DNA of 64,000 bases from Geosporobacter ferrireducens (GCF_001750685.1 NZ_CP017269.1:4567416-4631415); one strand, 5' to 3'; positions 28,300 to 37,625 are shown, numbered from the stretch's first letter. Translations and numbers: made by a program. Notes: a model not told the origin generated them from the sequence alone.

Positions 28300-29055
28300 A
28301 TGGGAAAAGTTGCAGTTGTAACTGGAGGAACCAGAGGGATTGGATTTGGCATCGTAAAAGAGCTTTTTGAGCAAGGCTTTTTAGTCGCATGCCTTGGCAG
28401 AAGCTTAAATGAAAATATAGAAAAGTTGATTGAAAGCTCCGATGGAAGGATAAAGTTCATTCCTTCAGACATTAGTTCGATCAATCAGATTGAACAATCT
28501 GTAGATGCAGTGACCGATGCCTTTGGACGTATTGATATTTTGGTAAACAATGCCGGGGTTGCACCCAAGGAGCGTAAAGACCTTTTGGAAACAACTCCTG
28601 AAAGCTTTGATTTTTTAATAGATACCAATCTAAAGGGCACCTTTTTTATGACTCAAAAAGTTGCAAATGTAATGATTCAGCAAGATAATCAATATTTTCC
28701 GCCCAAAATCATCAACATATCTTCAATGTCCGCCTATACCTCTTCTGTAAGCAGAGGAGAATATTGTATTTCAAAGGCTGGTATCAGTATGATCACCACC
28801 CTTTTTGCAGACAAGCTGTCCAGCTATGGCATCTTTGTTTATGAAATCAGGCCTGGCATCATTAAAACGGACATGACAGCAAAAGTAAGTGAAAAGTATG
28901 ACCAAGCAATTGAAGGCGGACTGCTTCCTATCAAGCGATGGGGAACACCGGAAGATATAGCTGGCGTTGTGAGCCTGCTGTGCTCCCCCAAGATGACTTA
29001 TTCAACCGGAGATGCGATTAATGTCGATGGCGGCTATCATATAAGGAGGTTATAG
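28300..29055 (+). CDS. SDR-family oxidoreductase of the TRAP operon
   Basis: A 251-residue classical SDR with TGGTRGIG at residues 9-16, NNAG near 87, the catalytic serine in NISSMSAY, and YCISK as the Tyr-Lys motif. It ends in VDGGYH. It starts three bases after the preceding stop and overlaps the next GTG by one base (TAGTG), so it is tightly co-translated. With the Old Yellow Enzyme and flavoprotein it probably carries out successive redox steps on one imported ring or chain compound. The substrate is unknown. Confidence 0.85.
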   Translation: MGKVAVVTGGTRGIGFGIVKELFEQGFLVACLGRSLNENIEKLIESSDGRIKFIPSDISSINQIEQSVDAVTDAFGRIDILVNNAGVAPKERKDLLETTPESFDFLIDTNLKGTFFMTQKVANVMIQQDNQYFPPKIINISSMSAYTSSVSRGEYCISKAGISMITTLFADKLSSYGIFVYEIRPGIIKTDMTAKVSEKYDQAIEGGLLPIKRWGTPEDIAGVVSLLCSPKMTYSTGDAINVDGGYHIRRL

Positions 29056-31064
29056 TGAAACCATATAAAGAACAACTTATAATTCATGATATACCGGTAA
29101 ATGTCTATGCCTACAATACTGTTATTGTAGGCTCAGGGGCAGCGGGCTTGAATGCAGCAGCTTCTTTATATAAGCTGGGGCAAAAGGATATCGCATTGAT
29201 TACAGACGGCATGAATCGAGGTACATCCAGAAATACAGGCTCTGATAAACAGACTTACTACAAACAGTCTACATCCATCAAGGATGCTGACAGTCCGCTG
29301 AAGATGGCTCAGACTCTCTTTAACGGAGGGGCCATGCATGGAGATATTGCCCTGGTGGAAGCTGCCCTTTCCCTCAAGAGTTTTTACAATCTTGTAGAAA
29401 TTGGTGTCCCGTTCCCTCACGATACCTTTGGACAGTATGTTGGATACAAGACAGACCATGATGAAAACAGCAGAGCAAGCTCTGTCGGCCCGCTGACATC
29501 CAAGCTGATGACAGAAAAATTAGAAGATCAGGTCAAAAACAATGGGACAGATATCTTTGATTCCTTTATGGTAATTGGAATCCTAAAAGAAAAAAACAAG
29601 GATGAAGCCATTGGCATCTTAGCTTTAGATGTTAAACGGATTAATGAACAGAATTACGGTCTTACCTTGTTTAACTGCCGAAACATTATTTACGGCACCG
29701 GGGGTCCGGCAAGCATTTATTATCGCTCCGTCTACCCAAAGAGCCAGTCTGGAGCCACAGGGATTGCCCTCGAAGCAGGAGCTCGGGCGAACAACCTGAC
29801 CGAATGGCAGTATGGCATTGCCTCCACCAAATTTAGATGGAATCTATCGGGAACATACCAGCAGGTCATCCCGAGATATATTTCCACCGACGAGAATATG
29901 GGTGATGAAAGAGAGTTTTTAGAAGATTATTTTAAAAATCCTACGGAACTGCTCAATGCAGTTTTCCTAAAAGGATATCAATGGCCCTTCGACGCCAAGA
30001 AGCTTAGGAATAATGGATCTTCCATCGTAGATCTCCTGATCTATATCGAAACCCAAATCAAAGGAAGACGGGTATTCATGGATTTTCTGAGAAATCCAAG
30101 CTGTGCGGATGTGGATGGAAGTCTGGACTTTCAGCAATTAGGCGAAGAAGCTTATGGATATCTGAAAAATTCAGATGCCCTTTTGCCCACACCTATTGCC
30201 CGTTTGAAAAAAATGAATCCTTTAGCCATTGATCTTTATAGAGATAACAATATTGATTTAGAGAAGGAATGGTTGGAAATTGATGTCTGTGCCCAACACC
30301 AAAATGGCGGATTAGTCGGCAATGTCTGGTGGGAGAGCAATATCAAGCATTTCTTCCCTGTAGGAGAGGTAAATGGTACCCTGGGCATTTACCGCCCGGG
30401 CGGTACAGCCCTCAATTCTACGCAAGTTGGAAGCTACCGGGCAGCGGAGTATATTAAAAATCAGTATGCAGACCCACCGATACCAATGTCTGCATTTAAA
30501 GAAAACGTTATACCCGATGTTGAAAAGCGTGTCGCATTCATAAAAGCCATCAAAATAGACAGGGAAAAACCTTCCAACGTGTTGTCATTCCAGCAGGAAC
30601 TGCAAAAGAAAATGTCAAAAGCAGGGGCTTTTATAAGAAACAAAAGGAGTATACTGGAAACATTGGAAGAATTCAAGAAGACCTACAGCACCCTTCACCA
30701 ATGCATCCATATCAAAGATATAAAAGAATTGCCAGCTGTTTTCCGGGTATATGATATGCTTATTACCCAAATTGCATGCCTCAGTGCCATGCTTGAGTAT
30801 ATAGAGCAGCACGGTGACAGCAGGGGTTCCTATCTGATTGCAGATGATCATGGAAGTCATGAAATCAAAGGGGCGGATATGACTTTTAAATTTTCCATTG
30901 AACGGGACTCTAAGGACAGAATCTGTGAAACCTATATAGAAAAAGGACAGGGAGGCATTGGGTTTGACAATACCTGGGTAGATGTCCGACCTATTCCAGA
31001 GTATGATTCATGGTTTGAAAATGTATGGTCTGATTTTAGGGAAAATAAAATCTTTAAAAAATAA
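29055..31064 (+). CDS. FAD-binding fumarate-reductase-like flavoprotein
   Basis: A 669-residue flavoprotein with the dinucleotide motif VIVGSGAAGLNAAASL near residue 22. It has a C-terminal flavin contact (VGEVNGTLGIYRPGGTALNSTQVGS, near 435-460) typical of the succinate dehydrogenase, fumarate reductase and adenylylsulfate reductase flavoprotein fold. No signal peptide or heme-binding motif is visible, so it is cytoplasmic. It starts at GTG, preceded by AAGGAGGT. It may oxidise or reduce a C-C bond in the compound brought in by the TRAP system. No iron-sulfur or cytochrome partner gene lies beside it. Confidence 0.8.
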   Translation: MKPYKEQLIIHDIPVNVYAYNTVIVGSGAAGLNAAASLYKLGQKDIALITDGMNRGTSRNTGSDKQTYYKQSTSIKDADSPLKMAQTLFNGGAMHGDIALVEAALSLKSFYNLVEIGVPFPHDTFGQYVGYKTDHDENSRASSVGPLTSKLMTEKLEDQVKNNGTDIFDSFMVIGILKEKNKDEAIGILALDVKRINEQNYGLTLFNCRNIIYGTGGPASIYYRSVYPKSQSGATGIALEAGARANNLTEWQYGIASTKFRWNLSGTYQQVIPRYISTDENMGDEREFLEDYFKNPTELLNAVFLKGYQWPFDAKKLRNNGSSIVDLLIYIETQIKGRRVFMDFLRNPSCADVDGSLDFQQLGEEAYGYLKNSDALLPTPIARLKKMNPLAIDLYRDNNIDLEKEWLEIDVCAQHQNGGLVGNVWWESNIKHFFPVGEVNGTLGIYRPGGTALNSTQVGSYRAAEYIKNQYADPPIPMSAFKENVIPDVEKRVAFIKAIKIDREKPSNVLSFQQELQKKMSKAGAFIRNKRSILETLEEFKKTYSTLHQCIHIKDIKELPAVFRVYDMLITQIACLSAMLEYIEQHGDSRGSYLIADDHGSHEIKGADMTFKFSIERDSKDRICETYIEKGQGGIGFDNTWVDVRPIPEYDSWFENVWSDFRENKIFKK

Positions 31065-31090
31065 ACTTAAAAAATGGAGGCGAATTTATA

Positions 31091-32125
31091 ATGAAAAGAA
31101 TAGGTTTACGAAAAATATTGACGGTTCTTCTAGCATTCTCCATGGTTTTATCCCTTGCGGCATGTTCAGGATCAAATAAAAACACCGATATAACAGCAGA
31201 TGATACGGTATATGAATTAAAGCTTGCCCATGTAGTAAGGCCTACAACACCAAAAGGAGCTGCAGCGGAAGAGTTTAAAAGAAGTATTGAAGAAAAGAGC
31301 AATGGAAGAATCACGGTATCCATCTATCCAGACTCACAAATGGGAACGGATCAGGAGATCAACGAGCAAATCTTATCTGGAGCCCTAGATATGAACACCC
31401 CCTTATTATCTACTTTGACGTCTTTTGTAAGCGAATTTGAACTTTTCGATTTGCCCTATTTATTTACTAGTAGTGAGGAAGCATTCAATGCATTAAATGG
31501 AGACGTTGGAGAGAAATTTAATGCGGCGTTAGAACAAAAAGGCCTTATCGGTTTAGGGTACTGGACTGGTGGATTTAAACAAATTACAAACTCTGTTCGG
31601 CCAGTGAAGAGCGTGGAAGATTTAAGCGGGCTAAAAATCAGAGTAAGCCAGAGTCCTATCCTTGTATCCCAGTTTAGAGCCATCAATGCAGGTGGGATTT
31701 CAGTTCCGTTCAGTGAACTTTATTCAGCTCTTCAAACGAAAACAGTAGATGGACAGGAAAATCCATATGCCAATATTGCGAGTAAAAAGTTTTACGAAGT
31801 ACAAAAATATATGACCATCAGTGATCATGGTTTTATGGGTTATGCTTTCATCATGAACAAGAATAAATTTTACTCTATGCCGGAAGATCTTCAAGCAATG
31901 GTAAAAGAAGCTGCGAAAGAAGCAACAGAATGGGAGTGGAAAAAAACAGCTGAAAAAGAGATAGAGTATCTGCAGGAAATTAAAGATGCAGGTATGGTCA
32001 TTGATGCATTTACAGATAAGGAAAAAGCAGCGTTCAAAGAAGCAACAAAACCTGCGTATGACGAATTCAGCAAAAGGGAAAACGGAGCAGAGCTATTAGA
32101 AACTGTTAAGAAATATGTAAAATAA
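31091..32125 (+). CDS. dctP: TRAP transporter substrate-binding lipoprotein
   Basis: A 344-residue DctP-family solute-binding protein. A lipoprotein signal peptide ends at the lipobox LAAC (cysteine about residue 25). The mature protein shows ELKLAHVVRPTTPKG, MGTDQEINEQILSGALDM and the family signature around LSGLKIRVSQSPI, with an arginine that usually grips a substrate carboxylate. It delivers an organic acid to the DctQ/M permease. A strong hairpin follows it in the mRNA. Confidence 0.9.
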   Translation: MKRIGLRKILTVLLAFSMVLSLAACSGSNKNTDITADDTVYELKLAHVVRPTTPKGAAAEEFKRSIEEKSNGRITVSIYPDSQMGTDQEINEQILSGALDMNTPLLSTLTSFVSEFELFDLPYLFTSSEEAFNALNGDVGEKFNAALEQKGLIGLGYWTGGFKQITNSVRPVKSVEDLSGLKIRVSQSPILVSQFRAINAGGISVPFSELYSALQTKTVDGQENPYANIASKKFYEVQKYMTISDHGFMGYAFIMNKNKFYSMPEDLQAMVKEAAKEATEWEWKKTAEKEIEYLQEIKDAGMVIDAFTDKEKAAFKEATKPAYDEFSKRENGAELLETVKKYVK

Positions 32126-32154
32126 GGGAAACGGCAGATATTGAAGAACTAAAA

Positions 32155-32194
32155 CTGTATCAGGAATAAAGCTTTGACTTTGTTCCTGATACAG
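32155..32194 (+). other. Intercistronic hairpin between dctP and dctQ
   Basis: CTGTATCAGGAA (32155-32166) and TTCCTGATACAG (32183-32194) form a perfect 12-bp stem with a 16-base loop and no T-run. It does not look like a terminator. It would stabilise the 3' end of the dctP message or let only part of transcription through, so that more binding protein than permease is made. Confidence 0.65.
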
Positions 32195-32235
32195 AAAACA
32201 ACAATTGAAAATCTAAAACGAACAGGATGTGTTTT

Positions 32236-32736
32236 ATGAGAACTGTCATGAGATTTATAGACAATATGGAGGAATATATTGCTTCTATATTATTGATATT
32301 AACCTCTGCCCTTATATTTGCTCAGCTTGTATTAAGATACCAGTTTAATTATTCTCTGTCATGGGCAGAAGAATTGGCCAGAATGATGATCGCATGGTTC
32401 ATCTTTTTGGGAAGCAGTATGGCAGTCAAGGAAAATGCACATGTAAGCATGGATGCTTTACTTATCGTTCTGCCAGAGAAGATCAAGATGGTGGTGGGAA
32501 TTCTTACTGATATGATAAATATTATTTTTTGTGTCATTATCGTATATGCAGGTATAAGAATGTTACAAGATGTTGTTGCTTTAGGGTCTACAGCAACAGC
32601 CATAAATGTCCCCCTTTATATACCTTATGCATCAGTTCCCGTAGGTGTATTTCTGATGTGTCTGCATTATATTATAAGATTTAAAGAAAAAATTATAACT
32701 TTAGTCAATGGAAGCAAGAAAGCGGAGGGGGCGTAA
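32236..32736 (+). CDS. dctQ: TRAP transporter small permease subunit
   Basis: A protein of about 166 residues with four hydrophobic segments and the DctQ pattern (YQFNYSLSWAEELARMMIAWFIFLGSSMAVKENAHVSMD). It is the small membrane subunit that works with DctM. The ATG at 32236 is preferred to the one at 32227 because AGGA lies eight bases before it. It starts two bases ahead of the next gene's spacer, in one operon with dctP and dctM. Confidence 0.85.
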   Translation: MRTVMRFIDNMEEYIASILLILTSALIFAQLVLRYQFNYSLSWAEELARMMIAWFIFLGSSMAVKENAHVSMDALLIVLPEKIKMVVGILTDMINIIFCVIIVYAGIRMLQDVVALGSTATAINVPLYIPYASVPVGVFLMCLHYIIRFKEKIITLVNGSKKAEGA

Positions 32737-32738
32737 AC

Positions 32739-33995
32739 ATGATTTTATTTCTATCTTTTGTCGTACTGCTGGCCTTGGGCGTACCGATTGCAATCACCAC
32801 TGGACTTGCTACAATCATTGCCATGTCTACTGATAACCTTGGCTTGACAACTGCAGTACAGAGAATGTTTTCAGGTGTAGATTCTTTTAGCCTTATGGCC
32901 ATTCCTTTTTTTGTTTTTTCAGGAGATATCATGCTAAAGGGCGGAGCTTCCAAACGGCTGATTGATTTTGCCAATAAATTATTCGGATGGATCACAGGCG
33001 GTCTTCCGATTACGGCAATTATTTCATCCATGTTTTTTGCGGCTTTATCAGGTTCCAGTCCGGCAACTGTGGCCGGTGTGGGTGGCGTTATGATTCCCAA
33101 TCTTATAGAGAAGAACTATCCTAAAAAGTTCACAGTGGGACTACTGTGTGCTGCGGGCTCTCTTGGTATTATTATTCCACCAAGCATTACTATGATGTCT
33201 TACGGTGTCGTATCTGAGCAGTCTATCAGCCGTCTTTTTATTGCAGCAGTTATCCCGGGAATATTTATAGGCCTAACACTTATGATTTACAGTTATATTT
33301 ATGCCCGTATTTCGAAACATGAAAAAGTACCTTTTCCTACCTTCAAGGAAGTGCTTATATCCTTTAAAGATGCTTTTTTCAGCATTATGATGCCCGTCAT
33401 CATTCTAGGGGGGATTTACCTCGGTTTTGCAACACCGACAGAAGCAGCAGCGGTTGCTATTATTTACAGTCTCATCATATCGCTGTTTATTTACAAGGAA
33501 ATTAAGCCGGGCGATGTCCTGATTATTGCAAAAAAATCTGTTATTACTTCGGCGATGATTATGTTCGTAATTGCAACTTCAAAATTGTTCAGCTGGTATC
33601 TTACTTTCCGGCAAGTACCCCTTAAAGTTGCAGACGTCGTTTTGGCTCTTGAAAGTTCACCTTTTGTAATTCTGCTGGTGATTAATGTAATTCTTCTGTT
33701 TGTAGGCATGATTATGGATTCAAGTGCTGCGGTGCTTATTTTAACGCCCCTGTTTCTTCCGATCGTAACAAATATCGGTGTTAATCCAATTCACTTTGGT
33801 GTAATTATGATTGTAAACCTAGCCATTGGCATGTTGACGCCGCCCTTTGGGCTGAATCTTTTTGTTGCCTCGGGCATAGGCAATATTTCCATATCCGATG
33901 TAATCAAAGGATCGGTTCCATTTATTGCATTACTTATTTTTGATCTGATGGTCATTACCTTTGTTCCACAATTGTCTTTGTTATTAGTGAAATAA
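32739..33995 (+). CDS. dctM: TRAP transporter large permease subunit
   Basis: A 418-residue polytopic membrane protein of the DctM family with 11-12 membrane segments. It has the family-typical stretches FSGDIMLKGGASKRLIDFAN, AALSGSSPATVAGVGGVMIP and IIPPSITMMSYGVVSEQS. It uses the sodium gradient to drive uptake of the organic acid bound by DctP. GGAGGGGGCG precedes the ATG. It is the last gene of the operon; a terminator follows at 34206. Confidence 0.9.
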   Translation: MILFLSFVVLLALGVPIAITTGLATIIAMSTDNLGLTTAVQRMFSGVDSFSLMAIPFFVFSGDIMLKGGASKRLIDFANKLFGWITGGLPITAIISSMFFAALSGSSPATVAGVGGVMIPNLIEKNYPKKFTVGLLCAAGSLGIIIPPSITMMSYGVVSEQSISRLFIAAVIPGIFIGLTLMIYSYIYARISKHEKVPFPTFKEVLISFKDAFFSIMMPVIILGGIYLGFATPTEAAAVAIIYSLIISLFIYKEIKPGDVLIIAKKSVITSAMIMFVIATSKLFSWYLTFRQVPLKVADVVLALESSPFVILLVINVILLFVGMIMDSSAAVLILTPLFLPIVTNIGVNPIHFGVIMIVNLAIGMLTPPFGLNLFVASGIGNISISDVIKGSVPFIALLIFDLMVITFVPQLSLLLVK

Positions 33996-34205
33996 AAATA
34001 CTCTATAAAGTGGAGTGATTATAAACTGAGCAGCTATAATAGTATACAGGCAAGATGGCAAACAATCGTTAATATATAAGTGCATGCTGAGAACTATTCT
34101 GACACAGGAAAGAAACAAAGTAGTTAAGTGGCTAAAAAAATATGAAAAATAAAGGAATGGATGGAGTTAGAAACTAAATGAAGTCAAATCAGAGAATTTT
34201 ATTAT

Positions 34206-34241
34206 GGGGATGTTTTTTTGAAAAGCATTCCCTTATTTTTT
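34206..34241 (+). terminator. Terminator of the TRAP operon
   Basis: GGGGATG (34206-34212) pairs with CATTCCC (34226-34232, one G-T pair) and is followed by TTATTTTTTG. Bases 33996-34205 between dctM and this hairpin hold no gene. Confidence 0.65.
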
Positions 34242-34284
34242 GTAGAGATGGATAGGGTCTCATTCCTTTCTAATTTTATAAGAA

Positions 34285-34311
34285 AAGCCGACACGATTGT
34301 GACGGCTTTAA
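34285..34311 (-). terminator. Terminator of the minus-strand M56 gene cluster
   Basis: AAGCCG and CGGCTT arms with an inner CAC/GTG pairing form a hairpin. On the minus strand it is followed by TTCTTAT. It lies 50 bases past the stop of the small membrane-protein gene. Confidence 0.5.
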
Positions 34312-34357
34312 AAAATAAATAATTTAGTTTTCCATAGTCTGATAGTGTGTATGACGT

Positions 34358-34696
34358 TCACTCATTTTCATCGAGAGAATTTCTTTTGATTTTTACTATA
34401 TTCCTAAACCGTATAACAAGCAAAATAATCCCCACTAAAAGAAAAACTAAAAGCATGCCCCAAATTGCTCCAAGGCGATACTCGGATATGAAAGTATAAA
34501 AATCATAACGCAAAATATTGCCGATAACATATTGACCTTTAGAGATTGCAATATGAACCGGTAGCTTTTTGGACAGCGCCCACAACACAAAATTTCCTAA
34601 GACTCCAATACTGCCAAAAGTAATTCCCGCTACCAGCAGCATCTTTTGATGATAAACCTTTGTAAGACCATTATTCTTTTTTTCCACTGTTCCCAC
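34358..34696 (-). CDS. Small two-segment membrane protein
   Basis: This 112-residue protein has hydrophobic segments at about residues 20-40 and 78-95, with a short external loop and a charged tail. No family is recognised. It follows the M56/BlaI pair on the same strand after a 115-base gap and may be part of that transcript. Confidence 0.55.
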   Translation of the reverse strand: MGTVEKKNNGLTKVYHQKMLLVAGITFGSIGVLGNFVLWALSKKLPVHIAISKGQYVIGNILRYDFYTFISEYRLGAIWGMLLVFLLVGIILLVIRFRNIVKIKRNSLDENE

Positions 34697-34811
34697 CTTT
34701 AATTTATGTTGATTTTACAATCTACATTGTATAACATCAAATAAGCAAGCTATTTTGTGGCAATTCCTTTATCAATCATTCGTTTCTATCCTGTGGTTGA
34801 AACAACGGCTT

Positions 34812-36539
34812 TTAATTTACAACTTCAACTCCAATCAGTTTGCCTTCTCCCCCGGCGTTAGGCTTCGTATAGTCGCGCACAGCCTTTATATCAACTTCCC
34901 CTTTTCCATCAGGATTGTTTATCTGCCGCATAGAACCCTTGAATTTTCCACTGCTCAAAGCTTCGCCGTTTGATGATAAGATATCGATAAACGAGCGGAC
35001 AAGCTTGCCGTTATAGTAAAAGCAATCTTGCTTTTTATCATAAATCAGGCCGAAGGGCTCGTAAACGGCGTAGATTTTTGCGCGTTCTTCCGGTGTCATC
35101 ATGCCGCCCTCCGAACTATAAACTATCGTCGAGGTGCTTCCTTGTGACGCTTCCTGCTCCTCAGAAGAATTTTCAACCGCTGTTACGGACATAGGCGGAT
35201 TTTTCAATTGATCAATATCCCTTGCGTCAAACGCTGCTTGACTGTAGGGCTCAACTCCTACAAGTTTACCGCTCGGATCAGTGGAACCATCGGGATTACG
35301 GGTTAATTGCGATAAGTCTCTTACTCCATGAACATCTATTGTTCCATTCGCATTAAAGTAGTCTCTCCCTGTGCTGCCACCTTCGCCAACCGGGTAATAA
35401 TCCTCAAACCATCTGACTAATTCTCCATTGTAGAATAGCTGGTCTGTGCTTTTATTGTAGGTAAGTCCATATAGCTCATAGATGGCAAATGCTTCAGCCT
35501 TGCTTGCTGGCGTTTCTATGTATGCTGTTTCTTCTGCAATGGTAACGTTATATACTTTGTTCTTCTGCTCTTTATCAACTGCAGAAGCAGCATTTGTAGC
35601 GAATATAGTTGTCATACCAATGACCAAAGTAAAAGCAAGAAATATTCCCATAAGAGAGTTTTTTTTCATCTTCATAATTGACACAATCCTTTCTTCAATA
35701 GCGTTTTTGTTGAAATTGCTCGCAAGAGGGTTAAGTTGGCTTTTCTTTTCCTCCAGCCCGATAAGGGTCAAGGCGTAAGCGGACTTCATCCTTTCCCCAA
35801 ATATCCGAACCACCGATTCGTCACATGAAAGTTCTATATCACGATTTGCCAGCACATACATAACCCATACAAAGGGATTGAACCAATGGGTGCACAGGGC
35901 AGCGGCAAGCAGCCACTTTGTTAACGTATCAAAACGCCGGATATGGACCAATTCATGAGTAAGGATATAGTGCAGCTTTGTTTCATCAGTCCAGTCCGTT
36001 GTCTTGGGCAGGAGTATTACGGGCAGGAATACTCCATAGGTCAGCGGAACGACTATCTTATCTGACTGCCGGATTTCCACCCTTCGCCTTATCGGATGAT
36101 CCTGCTGCCAACCCTTCACAAACTCGTTAGAAATCGGCAATGCGGTTTTGTATTCCCTGCGACAGCGAAGATGCGTTACAAGGAAAAACAAGGCGCAAAT
36201 TGACAGCCCGATCAACCACATTACCATGACAGGTGATATGCTTACGGGGGTTACTTCTGCCAATATGGGTGTAAGCTTTTCGGTGATTATTCGGGTATTA
36301 GGGGTAACCGTATCTATAGAGGGCTTGTTTGCTGTCCAAAACCTATTTTTAAGCATGTCTGCCAACGTATAGATACTGAACCGTGATGAAACAGAAAAGG
36401 GAATCAACAGGCGGTACAAGGCTACGGCCCAAAGTGCAAGGAAGGTCTTTTTCGGCAGCCTGTGAAGTGCAAGCCTACGGATTATCACAATCGTTAGAAT
36501 GAGCACAGCAGCTGAAAGACTCATGTTTAATATCTCCAT
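34812..36539 (-). CDS. M56-family (BlaR1-like) membrane metallopeptidase with a duplicated sensor
   Basis: A protein of about 575 residues. The N-terminal half has four membrane segments and the gluzincin motif LTHELVHIRR (about residue 190), as in BlaR1/MecR1, which cleave or trigger loss of a BlaI repressor. The external C-terminal half is not a penicillin-binding domain. It is two copies of an unrecognised module of about 80 residues (first AIYELYGLTYNKSTDQLFYN with GVRDLSQLT and GKLVGVE; second AVYEPFGLIYDKKQDCFYYN with AVRDYTKPN and GKLIGVE). So it probably senses something other than a beta-lactam. The ATG at 36539 is chosen because GAGGGG lies six bases before it and the BlaI stop is just upstream. 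Confidence 0.8.
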   Translation of the reverse strand: MEILNMSLSAAVLILTIVIIRRLALHRLPKKTFLALWAVALYRLLIPFSVSSRFSIYTLADMLKNRFWTANKPSIDTVTPNTRIITEKLTPILAEVTPVSISPVMVMWLIGLSICALFFLVTHLRCRREYKTALPISNEFVKGWQQDHPIRRRVEIRQSDKIVVPLTYGVFLPVILLPKTTDWTDETKLHYILTHELVHIRRFDTLTKWLLAAALCTHWFNPFVWVMYVLANRDIELSCDESVVRIFGERMKSAYALTLIGLEEKKSQLNPLASNFNKNAIEERIVSIMKMKKNSLMGIFLAFTLVIGMTTIFATNAASAVDKEQKNKVYNVTIAEETAYIETPASKAEAFAIYELYGLTYNKSTDQLFYNGELVRWFEDYYPVGEGGSTGRDYFNANGTIDVHGVRDLSQLTRNPDGSTDPSGKLVGVEPYSQAAFDARDIDQLKNPPMSVTAVENSSEEQEASQGSTSTIVYSSEGGMMTPEERAKIYAVYEPFGLIYDKKQDCFYYNGKLVRSFIDILSSNGEALSSGKFKGSMRQINNPDGKGEVDIKAVRDYTKPNAGGEGKLIGVEVVN

Positions 36540-36549
36540 AGTCATCCCC

Positions 36550-36909
36550 TCATTCCAAGTTGATGACAAGCTTTTTCAGCCTTTTGATTTCTTCGGACGA
36601 TAAACTTTTCCATCCCAGAATCGAAGCCACAAGCTGATCGGCAGCGCCGTCATACATTTTGTTGATAAGCTCCGTGGTTTCTAATTCCCTTGCCTGTTCA
36701 ACGGTCACAAGCGGATGACATACAAAATTCGGCTCAATCCGCTCAATTGCACCCTTGTCAATACACCTTTTGATAAGCGTGTAGGTGGTAGTCTTGCTCC
36801 ATCCAACCTGTTCTTTTAAGATTTCTGCAATTCGTTTAGCGGTGGTATCGCCATTTTTCCAGAGAACATCCATAATCTTTATCTCTGCATCGAACAGCTT
36901 AATTTTCAT
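36550..36909 (-). CDS. BlaI/MecI/CopY-family repressor
   Basis: A 119-residue winged-helix repressor: AEIKIMDVLWKNGDTTAKRIAEIL and GWSKTTTYTLIKRCIDKGAIER are the DNA-binding helices. The C-terminal part dimerises (ATTELINKMYDGAADQLVASIL in general form). It is the first gene of the operon with the M56 peptidase. The promoter at 36965-36993 is covered by a 14-bp-arm palindrome, and a second palindrome lies 30 bp downstream, as expected for autorepression relieved by the M56 protein. Confidence 0.9.
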   Translation of the reverse strand: MKIKLFDAEIKIMDVLWKNGDTTAKRIAEILKEQVGWSKTTTYTLIKRCIDKGAIERIEPNFVCHPLVTVEQARELETTELINKMYDGAADQLVASILGWKSLSSEEIKRLKKLVINLE

Positions 36910-36936
36910 TTTCTCACCCCTCGTTTTGTTTTGTAG

Positions 36937-36993
36937 TCTACTCTAGTAGAATGCATGCAATCTTATTCTACTCCGGTAGAATAAGATTGTCAA
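36937..36993 (-). promoter_or_regulatory. Promoter and double operator of the BlaI-type gene
   Basis: On the minus strand TTGACA (36993-36988) and TAGAAT (36970-36965) are 17 bases apart. A perfect inverted repeat with 14-base arms (CAATCTTATTCTAC at 36958-36971 and its complement at 36976-36989, loop TCCG) covers both. A second dyad, TCTACTCTAGTAGA (36937-36950), has its centre 30 bp away and shares the TCTAC...GTAGA core. Confidence 0.85.
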
Positions 36994-37053
36994 TAGTTTT
37001 TTCTATGCCAGTAAAAAATTATACTCAAAGTTTACCGACAGATGAAGGAAAAC

Positions 37054-37175
37054 GGGGACGGATCTTGCTTGCCGCTATTAGGCAAAGATAAGAGTAAGGA
37101 ATGTCTGATATCATATAAATTCAATACTTAATAAGCAAATATACTAAACCAAAGTTAAGGAAAGCAGACCGTCCC
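37054..37175. repeat. Small REP-ended inverted-repeat element
   Basis: GGGGACGGATCTTGCTT (37054-37070) and AAGCAGACCGTCCC (37162-37175) are imperfect inverted copies that enclose about 90 bp without a gene. The ends match the intact RAYT element (AGGGACGGTTCTC...GCTTC), so this is likely a non-autonomous element moved by that transposase. Confidence 0.6.
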
Positions 37176-37200
37176 AGCTTGACTTAATTAACAGAAAGGA

Positions 37201-37329
37201 ATGAAAATAAATGGGGAAGTCAAGCGAGGAAAAGTCAATTTTGTATTCTCTTGTGATGATCTTGATAAAACATATGTTAAACTGAAAGGAAAAGGTGTTA
37301 GTTTAGAATTGCCAACAATAGCGGTATAG
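37201..37329 (+). pseudogene. VOC/glyoxalase-family remnant
   Basis: A 42-residue frame contains VNFVFSCDDLDKTYVKLKGKGVSLELPT when read across positions 37234-37317. This resembles the second beta-alpha-beta half of VOC-fold (glyoxalase/bleomycin resistance) proteins, but the rest of the domain is absent. A ribosome site (GAAAGGAATG) is present. Bases 37330-37625 hold nothing recognisable. Confidence 0.5.
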
Positions 37330-37625
37330 GGGGAAAGAACTACTATTCTTTGATTTGGAAAGAAATAAGATTTTACTTTTAGAAAGCTAAGTTTGTTATA
37401 TAATATTCTTATATAATATATCAAAGTAGTCCTCAACAACTAGGCTTCTTTGAATTATGATTATAATATCATTGTAGAGTTGACCATACCATAGATATAC
37501 GAAGATTTGACGTACATAAAAAGGAAATTCCTGCATAAAAGACCTGAAAGATGGAGGCGATTTATCAATCAGACAGATTGAGAGATTAATAGAAATTGGA
37601 AGGGGGATAATTCAGAGAGTGTAGT

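Noticed and set aside
34812..36909. Genuine beta-lactam resistance regulators BlaR1/BlaI
   Set aside because: The external part has no penicillin-binding motifs and no beta-lactamase gene is adjacent.
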